From positions 51,935-59,491 of the forward strand of contig NZ_ML142865.1 of the NCBI RefSeq assembly GCF_004138495.1: a stretch of 7,557 nucleotides of DNA, given 5' to 3'. The DNA is from Phytoactinopolyspora endophytica (lineage in GTDB: Bacteria; Actinomycetota; Actinomycetes; Jiangellales; Jiangellaceae). Shown one piece after another: positions 1-5,412 of the stretch; positions within the stretch are counted from its first letter, which is position 1, and each line of letters starts with the position of its first letter. Position numbers and translations under genes: made by a program. The notes beneath the pieces were generated by a model. The model was not told the DNA's origin, did no database searches, and saw only the letters and a list, made by a program, of their open reading frames with translations.

Positions 1-174
1 TTTCGGTGGACATGTCCCGACCAGTGTGCCCGATGGATTGGCCACCGGGGAGCGTTGACGTCGGCCACCTGGCCGATGTTTCGAAGGTCTGGCCGCGGAA
101 GCATTCGAGGTACGGGATACGACGGCTTGCAAGCACCCGATCCGGTTATCCGATTCGCAGATCAGGAGAAGACC
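1..174. other. Leader region before the RibD_C/DHFR-like gene; possible 3' end of an unknown gene
   Basis: No convincing gene is visible here. On the plus strand, the frame starting at base 2 reads FGGHVPTSVPDGLATGER and stops with TGA at 56-58. It could be the last residues of a gene entering from the left, but it is too short to identify and its third-position GC is unremarkable. The frame of the downstream gene also stays open back to the left edge, which is common in GC-rich DNA and is not evidence of coding. I see no clear -35/-10 pair; TTGCAA at 127-132 has no well-spaced -10 partner. Bases 164-169 are the Shine-Dalgarno of the next gene. Confidence 0.35.
164..169 (+). promoter_or_regulatory. 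Ribosome binding site deciding the start at 175
   Basis: AGGAGA lies five bases before the ATG at 175. The ATG at 55, in the same frame, has no such site and would add 40 residues unlike the family. This fixes the start at 175, where the protein opens with the typical family N-terminus (MSKVIANMSMSLDGFVADP). Confidence 0.75.
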
Positions 175-762
175 ATGTCCAAAGTCATTGCCAACATGTC
201 CATGTCTCTCGACGGATTCGTCGCCGACCCGTCGGACGGTATCGACGACCTCCTCGGCTGGGCCGTGACCGGCGATGTCGAGGTGCCGAGCGCCAACCCC
301 GGGTTCACTTTCCGCATGTCCGCCCCGAGCGCGGAGGTCATGCGTGAGGCGGTCGCCAACGTCGGCGCCGTGGTCGGCGGGCGCCGGTACTTCGACCTCG
401 CCAGCGGATGGGGCGGCACGCATCCGATGGGTACCACCTTCATCGTGACTCATAGCGTGCCGGACGGCTGGCCGCGGCCCGGCTCGTCGATCAGCTTCGT
501 CACCGACGGCGTGGAGAGCGCCATGAGGCAGGCGAAGGAGGCGGCCGGTGACAAGTGGGTGGCCGTGGCTACGCCCGATCTCGTCCGGCAGTGCCTCAAC
601 CTCGGGCTGCTCGACGAGATCGCGGTCGACCTCGTTCCCATCGTCCTGGGTGCGGGCGTCCCCTTCTTCACCAACCTCAAGGAGACGCCGGTCCAGCTGG
701 ATGGGCCGATCGTCGTCGAGGGCACGGGCGTGACCCACCTGAAGTACCGCGTGCGCACGTGA
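175..762 (+). CDS. Dihydrofolate reductase family protein (RibD C-terminal domain-like)
   Basis: A 195-residue protein of the RibD_C/DHFR-like fold. These are small cytoplasmic proteins related to bacterial dihydrofolate reductase and to the reductase domain of RibD; most members have no assigned substrate. Visible hallmarks are the N-terminal strand with SLDGFVADPSDG (residues 11-22), the central VVGGRRYFD (67-74), and the C-terminal DEIAVDLVPIVLGAGVPFF (147-165), which is the usual end-of-domain signature. The length matches the single-domain family. One departure is that the Gly-Gly pair normally found before the late helix, part of the nucleotide-binding surface, is replaced by VAVATPDL (129-136). 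NADPH binding may therefore be altered or lost. The gene is on the opposite strand to the hut block, converges on it, and has no evident link to histidine breakdown. The fold assignment is secure; the reaction is unknown. Confidence 0.88.
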   Translation: MSKVIANMSMSLDGFVADPSDGIDDLLGWAVTGDVEVPSANPGFTFRMSAPSAEVMREAVANVGAVVGGRRYFDLASGWGGTHPMGTTFIVTHSVPDGWPRPGSSISFVTDGVESAMRQAKEAAGDKWVAVATPDLVRQCLNLGLLDEIAVDLVPIVLGAGVPFFTNLKETPVQLDGPIVVEGTGVTHLKYRVRT

Positions 763-816
763 GCAGATAGCTGACGAGATCGAGCACGCGCTCCGTGAAA
801 TGACGGCGGGTGCAGG
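763..816. other. Convergent intergenic gap, no clear terminator
   Basis: These 54 bases separate the stops of two converging genes. The only symmetry I can see is a four-base stem (GAGC/GCTC, around 782-793) with no T-tract, too weak to call a terminator. Transcription from both sides may end by another mechanism, such as Rho, or further downstream. Confidence 0.4.
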
Positions 817-1245
817 TCAGAGGCCGAGACGCGGGCCTTCGATGGCGGGACAGGTGTCCATGACGACATCCAGCCCGGCGTCCTTGGCCCGCTGGGCGGC
901 GGCCTCGTCGATGACGCCCAGCTGAAGCCATACGGCGCGGATGCCGAGCCGGTCCGCTTCGGCGATGGCGTCGTCCACCACCTCGCCCACCCGCGTGCTG
1001 TTGACGAAACAGTCGACGACCTCGACCGGACCGGGGACGTCCGCGAGACGGCGATAGCCCGTCTCACCGTGTGCGTCCTCGCCTCGCGGGTTGACCGGCA
1101 CGACACGCATGCCGAGCCTGTCGCGGATGTACTCGGAGACGCCGTAGGCGGTACGTGCGGAGTTGGATGACAGGCCGGCTACCGCCCACGTCGCGGGATT
1201 CGTCAGCAGCCGCCGGATGACGTCAGCGTCGTTCACATGGCTCAT
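817..1245 (-). CDS. CoA-binding domain protein (CoA_binding_2 / YccU-like)
   Basis: A 142-residue single-domain Rossmann-fold protein of the CoA_binding_2 family, related to the CoA-binding domain of succinyl-CoA synthetase alpha; the cellular role of the stand-alone members is not established. Visible features are the first beta strand and nucleotide loop WAVAGLSSNSARTAYGV (20-36), the second strand VVPVNPRGE (48-56), VEVVDCFVNS (74-83), and the typical C-terminal block VWLQLGVIDEAAAQRAKDAG (105-124) followed by VVMDTCPAIE (127-136). Length is as expected for the family. The start is the ATG at 1245; a GTG nine bases further in is possible, and neither has a strong Shine-Dalgarno. It follows hutI on the same strand after 44 bases and may be the last gene of the hut transcript. 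No histidine-pathway step needs such a protein, so it may be an unrelated passenger. Where relatives have VDVFR, this protein reads VDCFV. Confidence 0.88.
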   Translation of the reverse strand: MSHVNDADVIRRLLTNPATWAVAGLSSNSARTAYGVSEYIRDRLGMRVVPVNPRGEDAHGETGYRRLADVPGPVEVVDCFVNSTRVGEVVDDAIAEADRLGIRAVWLQLGVIDEAAAQRAKDAGLDVVMDTCPAIEGPRLGL

Positions 1246-1289
1246 GCCTGTGCAACACCGCCGGCGGCCTCAGTATTCGACGGTCCTGG

Positions 1290-2639
1290 CTACAGCTCAA
1301 GGGCTGCGGCGATAGGCACCCCGGGGCGGTAGGCGAGGTGCCGGTACGACGGCGCGTCGAGCACGCACAGGTCGGCACGGGCTCCGACGCTGAGATGCCC
1401 GACGTCGCTCCGGCGCAGCGCCAGGGCGCCCCCGACAGTCGCCGACCACAGCGCCTCTGCCGGGGTCATCCGCATCTCGCGGACGGCCAGTGCGATGCAG
1501 AACGGCATCGACGAGGTGAAGCTCGTCCCGGGGTTGCAGTCTGTGGCCAGCGCGACCGGCACCCCGGCGGCGATCAGCCTCCTTGCATCGGGATAGGGCG
1601 ACTTGGTGGAGAACTCGACGCCCGGAAGAAGCGTCGCAACGGTTCCGGAGACGTCTCCGGCCGCAGCGGTCTGGGTGGCGGGGAGGGGTGCATGGCTGTG
1701 TTCAGCTCGGTGCGTGACCGGGCTCTCCGCTGCTTTGGCCGCGTCAGCGAGCAGGTCGACGTCCGCGTCGGTGAGGTAGGTGCAGTGGTCGACGCTCGCG
1801 GCGCCGAGCTGGACGGCGAGGGCGACGCCTGGCCCATAGCCGAGCTGGCCGGCGTGCACCCGCAAGCCCAGACCCGCGTTGGCGGCGACCTCCAGGATCA
1901 GGTGTGTCTCATCGCCGTCGAACGCGGTCGGAGCGCCAGGCTCACAGAACACGTCCGCCCAGCGTGCGTACTGAGCACAGGCGTCGAGCATCGGCCCGAT
2001 GACGAGATCCACGTAGTCGGCCCGCCCGCGCCTCGTGCGCTGCACTGTGTCCGCCTTGGACCAAGGGTTGCGGGTCCCGGCTCCCGATTCGCCGCGGTAC
2101 TCAGGAGGAACGACGTGGGCACCCAGGAATGTGGCCTCAGGCGTCAGCGACGAGGCTATGCGCAGTAGCCGGGTCTCATCCTCGATGGACAGGCCGTACC
2201 CACTCTTGATCTCCACCGTCGTGGTCCCCTGGCGGCGCATCTCGGCCAGCAGCCGACGCCCGCGTGCGGTGAGGGCGGCATCATCGGCCGTCCGCGTCGC
2301 CGCAACCGTTGTCGCGATGCCTCCGCCGTCGTAGCGCTCGCCCGCCATCCTCGCCTCGTACTCGCGGGCACGGTCGCCGCCGAACAGAATGTGGGTGTGA
2401 GAGTCGACGAACCCGGGGACGACGGCGCGACCTTCGAGGTCGACCAGGCGGTCGGCGGCCGGCGCATCGCTCGCCGGCCCGGTCCAGAGCACAGCGTCCT
2501 CGCTGACCACGATCGCCGCCTGCTTGATCACCCCGAGATCCCGGCCCCGCGACGGTCCTCCGGTCGAGGCGGTGGCTCCGTGTTCCGGGTCCATCGTCGC
2601 CAGCTCGCCTATCCCCGTGACGAGGGTCGTGGTGTTCAC
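1290..2639 (-). CDS. hutI: Imidazolonepropionase
   Basis: HutI hydrolyses 4-imidazolone-5-propionate to N-formimidoyl-L-glutamate, the third step of histidine degradation, in the cytoplasm. It is a metal-dependent amidohydrolase-superfamily barrel. Numbering from the chosen GTG start (449 residues), I see [11 protein letters not shown] with the HxH metal ligands H81 and H83, the family-specific [11 protein letters not shown] (142-151), [11 protein letters not shown] (H262, expected metal ligand), SVDHCTYL (H285), [18 protein letters not shown] (338-355) and the catalytic or metal-binding [16 protein letters not shown] (365-380, D367). The start is GTG at 2639 because AAGGGGGA lies six bases upstream; in-frame ATGs at 2669, 2705 and 2762 extend into the repeat and into hutF and lack good Shine-Dalgarno sites. 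The protein is longer than the usual roughly 400 residues. The excess is two hydrophilic insertions, about residues 184-205 and 301-332, both in frame and outside the conserved motifs, so activity is probably retained. Confidence 0.94.
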   Translation of the reverse strand: MNTTTLVTGIGELATMDPEHGATASTGGPSRGRDLGVIKQAAIVVSEDAVLWTGPASDAPAADRLVDLEGRAVVPGFVDSHTHILFGGDRAREYEARMAGERYDGGGIATTVAATRTADDAALTARGRRLLAEMRRQGTTTVEIKSGYGLSIEDETRLLRIASSLTPEATFLGAHVVPPEYRGESGAGTRNPWSKADTVQRTRRGRADYVDLVIGPMLDACAQYARWADVFCEPGAPTAFDGDETHLILEVAANAGLGLRVHAGQLGYGPGVALAVQLGAASVDHCTYLTDADVDLLADAAKAAESPVTHRAEHSHAPLPATQTAAAGDVSGTVATLLPGVEFSTKSPYPDARRLIAAGVPVALATDCNPGTSFTSSMPFCIALAVREMRMTPAEALWSATVGGALALRRSDVGHLSVGARADLCVLDAPSYRHLAYRPGVPIAAALEL

Positions 2640-2645
2640 CGTCGT

Positions 2646-2653
2646 TCCCCCTT
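2646..2653 (-). promoter_or_regulatory. Ribosome binding site deciding the hutI GTG start
   Basis: Read on the minus strand, AAGGGGGA ends six bases before GTG at 2639-2637. It is the best Shine-Dalgarno near the 5' end of hutI and favours GTG over the upstream in-frame ATGs, which lie in or beyond the inverted repeat. Confidence 0.65.
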
Positions 2654-2666
2654 CGCGTCCCTCGCT

Positions 2667-2720
2667 CATGATCATCAACGCCTGGACCCATCGTGAGGGG
2701 TTCATCGGTTGATGATCATG
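2667..2720. repeat. Inverted repeat at the hutF/hutI junction (copy A)
   Basis: Two perfect 13-base arms, CATGATCATCAAC (2667-2679) and GTTGATGATCATG (2708-2720), flank a 28-base spacer. The hutF stop (TGA, 2718-2716 on the minus strand) lies inside the right-hand arm, and the hutI ribosome binding site begins 13 bases beyond the left-hand arm. Each arm contains the palindrome ATGATCAT and is AT-rich against GC-rich surroundings. A second copy with the same arms and spacing is at 5355-5412; the two share 18 identical bases, 2703-2720 and 5393-5410. In hutF-hutI mRNA it could form a hairpin just before the hutI ribosome binding site; as DNA it could be a two-site operator. Which of these applies is inference. 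There is no transposase and no obvious target duplication. Confidence 0.85.
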
Positions 2721-4128
2721 TGCGCAGTTGATGGTCATTGGACAATAGGCGATGACGACCATCGTCCACGACTGTCCGTCCGCCGACGATGACCGTCGTC
2801 ACATCGGACGCGCTTGCTGACAGCACGAGCTGGTCCGGATCCGAGCCGGCGGTGCGGACCGAGTCGGCGCGGACCGCGACCAGGTCAGCCGCCGCGCCCG
2901 AAGCGATCCGTCCGTTGCCGTGCCAGCCGAGAGCCGCGTGCCCGCGGTGGGTCATCGCCGCGACCAAGTCCGCAGGTGTGAAGCGCCCACGCCTGCCGGT
3001 GGCCAACCGTTCGTGCATCTCCAGAAGGCGGGCCTCGCCGAGCAGGTCGATGATCGCATGCTGGTCGCTCCCGAGACAGACCGGTGAACCAGCGGAGTCC
3101 AGCGCACCCATTGGGGAGATGCCGTCCGCTAGGTCCTGCTCGGTGGACGGGCACCCACAGACGGACGTGCCGGTGGAACCGAGGAGCCGGACATCGTCGG
3201 CGCTGAGGTGGGTGGCGTGGACCGCCGTCGTCCGTGGCCCGAGGGCACCGGCATCCGCCAGCACTCCGGTGGGGGTGCGGCCGTACTCGGCCAGGCAGTC
3301 GTCGTTCTCGGCGGGCTGTTCGGACAGGTGGACGTGCAGGGGAACCTTCGCCGCATCGGCCCACTCGGCGACGGTGCCGATCGCGCGTTCGGACACGGCC
3401 CGTACCGAATGGACGGCGGCGCCGATCAGCACGCCCGGGTCAGTGGCGCTCTGCGGGTTCTGCCCATTCCGGCCGGAGAGATCTGCTCGTAGCCGCTCGA
3501 CCCGCTCGATCCACTGTCCGGCTGTGCCGTCGCCGAACCGGCGCTGCGTCCCGGCCAGCGGAGTCCGGATCCCGCCCTGCAGGTAGCACGTATCCAGCAG
3601 GGTCAGCCGGATACCCGCCTCGGAGGCCGCTCGGATCAGCGCGTGCCCCATCGTGTTCGGGTCGGCGTACGGTGTGCCGTCCGGTTCGTGGTGCAGGTAG
3701 TGGAACTCGCCGACGACGGTGACCCCCGCCAATGCCATCTCCCGGTACACCGCCCGGGCGAGACGGTAGTAGCTGTCCGGCGTGAGCCGCTGGGCGACGT
3801 TGTACATCTCGTCGCGCCAGGTCCAGAACGTGCCGCCGTCGCCGTGGGTCCGCCCGCGCAGCGCGCGGTGGAACGCGTGCGAATGCGCGTTGGCGAACCC
3901 GGGGAAGACCACGCCAGGCAGCCGCACGTCGTCCGGCTCGGGAGCCACGGCGCGTTGAACTGTCGTGATCAGCCCACCGCTGACCTCGATCCGCACCCGC
4001 TCGACAAGAGCGACTCCCACGTCGATGGAGTCCGTGCGAGCGTGCTGCCGGCTGAACCGATCGGCATACTGATGCTGCGCCGTATCCAACCAGGCGTGTT
4101 CCGCCCAGAACGATCTGTCGGCACTCAT
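2716..4128 (-). CDS. hutF: Formimidoylglutamate deiminase
   Basis: HutF hydrolyses N-formimidoyl-L-glutamate to N-formyl-L-glutamate and ammonia, the fourth step of the five-enzyme histidine route. It is a zinc-dependent amidohydrolase-superfamily protein of 470 residues. Motifs in order are [19 protein letters not shown] (78-96, metal ligands H82 and H84), [10 protein letters not shown] (138-147), AVHSVRAV (238-245), [14 protein letters not shown] (266-279, with H267 and E270), VHATHLS (303-309, H304), [13 protein letters not shown] (324-336) and [20 protein letters not shown] (351-370, D355). The set and spacing of H82/H84/H267/E270/H304/D355 match the known HutF metal and catalytic residues. 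The ATG overlaps the stop of the upstream M20 gene as ATGA, so the start is well supported and translation is probably coupled. The N-terminus carries a roughly 25-residue hydrophilic insertion (about 15-41) not usual in relatives. The stop lies inside an arm of the inverted repeat. Confidence 0.95.
   Translation of the reverse strand: MSADRSFWAEHAWLDTAQHQYADRFSRQHARTDSIDVGVALVERVRIEVSGGLITTVQRAVAPEPDDVRLPGVVFPGFANAHSHAFHRALRGRTHGDGGTFWTWRDEMYNVAQRLTPDSYYRLARAVYREMALAGVTVVGEFHYLHHEPDGTPYADPNTMGHALIRAASEAGIRLTLLDTCYLQGGIRTPLAGTQRRFGDGTAGQWIERVERLRADLSGRNGQNPQSATDPGVLIGAAVHSVRAVSERAIGTVAEWADAAKVPLHVHLSEQPAENDDCLAEYGRTPTGVLADAGALGPRTTAVHATHLSADDVRLLGSTGTSVCGCPSTEQDLADGISPMGALDSAGSPVCLGSDQHAIIDLLGEARLLEMHERLATGRRGRFTPADLVAAMTHRGHAALGWHGNGRIASGAAADLVAVRADSVRTAGSDPDQLVLSASASDVTTVIVGGRTVVDDGRHRLLSNDHQLRT
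2727..2739. repeat. Degenerate third half-site of the junction repeat
   Basis: GTTGATGGTCATT matches the repeat arm GTTGATGATCATG at 11 of 13 bases and lies 19 bases from the intact arm at 2708-2720, in the same orientation, within the last codons of hutF (encoding NDHQ). It could be a weak extra binding site, a decayed repeat, or chance. Confidence 0.35.
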
Positions 4129-5384
4129 ACGGCCAGCTCAGCCAGGCACCGGGCCAGGGCGTGAACCCCGGCGAGACAGTCGTCGCGCTCGGCGAACTCG
4201 TCCGGGGCATGCGAGACACCGGTCGGGTTGCGGACGAACAGCATGGCGGACGGGACCCCGGTCGCGCTCAGGATTCCCGCGTCGTGTCCCGCTCCCGTGC
4301 TCAAGATCGGAGCGGCCTGCGCACCGTTCGCCTGCTGTGCCGGAGGTACTGCGCTGTCGGCACCGCCGCCGCGCCGTGGCACGACGATGCGGCTGAGCCG
4401 CGTGACCAGGTCGGTGTCGAAGACCGTCGGCGGTGTCCACGACTCTGTCTCCGGTGCGAACTCCATGAGATCCGCGAGCACTCGCTCAACGCGCTCAGCC
4501 TCCGGCGCGCGGCAGTCGATCCACGCGGTGACCTCGGACGGGATCGCGTTGACGCCGTTCGGTTCGACCCGGATCTTGCCGACGGTCGCGAGCGCGCCGT
4601 GCCGCTCGGCTCCCACTCGTACGCCTTCGACGAGCGCGGCGAGGCGGAGCATCGGGTCGTGCCGGTCTGCGAGCGCCGTCGTTCCGGCGTGGTTCGCCCT
4701 CCCGACGAGATCGACCCGCCAGCGCCCGTGCGGCCAGATCATGTTCCCGACGGCGACGGACCGGCCCAGATCCACCAGGCCGCGGCCCTGCTCGACGTGG
4801 AGCTCGACGAACGTCCCGACGCGGCGTAACGCCTCGGCGTCGGGGCCGATCCGGTCTGGGTCCTGCCCGGCGGTGCGCATCGCATCGGCGAGGGTGGTGC
4901 CGTCGTCGTCGGTGAGCCGGTGCGCGCGCTCAGCCGCAAGCGCACCTGTGAGCAGCCGCGATCCGGCACAGGCGACGCCGAACCGTGCGCCCTCCTCATC
5001 GGCGAAGCACGCCACCCCGATGGGTCGGGACGGCTGAATGCCGTGCTCGCGCAGCGCGTCGACGGCCAGGAACGCTGAGACGACGCCGAGGGGGCCGTCG
5101 TATGCTCCGCCGCTGGGCACCGAGTCGAGGTGGCTGCCGGTGACGACGCCGGGCCCGTCCGCGTCCGGGTCGCCCCACCACGCCCATTGGTTGCCCGCGC
5201 GATCGACGACGACGTCCAACCCGCGTCGCTCCGCCTCCGCCGCGAACCATTCGCGCAGCGTGTGGTCCTCGCGGGTCCACGCGAACCGCCGGTACCCGCC
5301 GTTCGGCCGCAGACCGATCGGCGCGAGGTCCGCCCACATCCGGTCGAACCCTTTCCCATGATCATCAACCGGTGTGCCGGTCAT
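4125..5384 (-). CDS. M20-family amidohydrolase (allantoate / N-carbamoyl-L-amino-acid hydrolase type), probable N-formylglutamate deformylase of the hut operon
   Basis: A 419-residue M20/AllC-type dinuclear metal hydrolase. Motifs in order are [20 protein letters not shown] (80-99; ligands H85 and bridging D96), [20 protein letters not shown] (126-145; E130 catalytic, E131 ligand), [15 protein letters not shown] (193-207; H196), the dimerisation-domain [11 protein letters not shown] (228-238), [18 protein letters not shown] (268-285), [20 protein letters not shown] (362-381) and [15 protein letters not shown] (389-403; H392). All expected metal ligands are present. Relatives hydrolyse allantoate or N-carbamoyl amino acids, that is, C-N bonds next to an alpha-carboxylate. 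The gene lies between hutU and hutF with ATGA overlaps at both ends and no allantoin gene is nearby, so I infer it acts in histidine breakdown, most simply as the missing HutG (N-formylglutamate to glutamate plus formate). The first residues, including PVDDHG, come from the inverted repeat. A short hydrophilic insertion lies at about 338-357. Confidence 0.9.
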   Translation of the reverse strand: MTGTPVDDHGKGFDRMWADLAPIGLRPNGGYRRFAWTREDHTLREWFAAEAERRGLDVVVDRAGNQWAWWGDPDADGPGVVTGSHLDSVPSGGAYDGPLGVVSAFLAVDALREHGIQPSRPIGVACFADEEGARFGVACAGSRLLTGALAAERAHRLTDDDGTTLADAMRTAGQDPDRIGPDAEALRRVGTFVELHVEQGRGLVDLGRSVAVGNMIWPHGRWRVDLVGRANHAGTTALADRHDPMLRLAALVEGVRVGAERHGALATVGKIRVEPNGVNAIPSEVTAWIDCRAPEAERVERVLADLMEFAPETESWTPPTVFDTDLVTRLSRIVVPRRGGGADSAVPPAQQANGAQAAPILSTGAGHDAGILSATGVPSAMLFVRNPTGVSHAPDEFAERDDCLAGVHALARCLAELAV

Positions 5385-5412
5385 AGTGTGTCCATCGGTT
5401 GATGATCATGGG
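5355..5412. repeat. Inverted repeat at the hutU/M20 junction (copy B)
   Basis: Two perfect 17-base arms, CCCATGATCATCAACCG (5355-5371) and CGGTTGATGATCATGGG (5396-5412), flank a 24-base spacer. The inner 13-base arm core is identical to copy A at 2667-2720, with the same 41-base start-to-start offset; the spacers differ. In the mRNA (minus strand) the loop reads ATGGACACACTATGACCGGC and four more bases, so it contains the overlapping hutU stop and M20 start (ATGA, 5384-5381). The arms are translated: one gives the HutU tail (HDHQPMD), the other the M20 N-terminus (PVDDHG). The AT-rich arms stand out from the GC-rich genes. Function is unknown: translational coupling, RNA processing and regulator binding are all possible. 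Confidence 0.88.

Noticed and set aside
55..174. Upstream extension of the RibD_C/DHFR-like gene to ATG 55, and an overlapping 113-residue frame at 6-347
   Set aside because: The extension is Arg/Gly-rich and unlike the family, while ATG 175 has a strong Shine-Dalgarno and the family N-terminus. The 6-347 frame is Arg-rich, matches nothing I recognise and overlaps the real gene.
450..1106. Long minus-strand open frame across the DHFR-like and CoA-binding genes
   Set aside because: It is Ser/Arg/Thr-rich low-quality sequence, overlaps two well-supported genes and shows no domain; it is a by-product of high GC.
1258..1267. Perfect palindrome CCGCCGGCGG between hutI and the CoA-binding gene
   Set aside because: It has no loop and no T-tract and is a common kind of GC-rich chance palindrome, so it is not called a terminator or operator.
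2667..2720. Inverted repeat as the ends of an insertion sequence or MITE
   Set aside because: The element is only about 54 bases, the interior is not conserved between copies, no target-site duplication is visible and no transposase is present. A dispersed mini-repeat is not excluded but not shown.
2667..2720. Rho-independent terminator between hutF and hutI
   Set aside because: The stem is AT-rich, the loop is 28 bases and no U-tract follows; hutI lies directly downstream with its own ribosome binding site.
2716..2750. Internal promoter for hutI (TTGTCC and CATGAT on the minus strand)
   Set aside because: The spacing of 19 bases and the poor -10 match are not convincing in an actinomycete, and the tight operon makes it unnecessary.
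4125..5384. Naming the M20 gene allC (allantoate amidohydrolase)
   Set aside because: The family match is real, but the placement inside the hut operon and the lack of allantoin genes nearby argue against allantoate as the true substrate.
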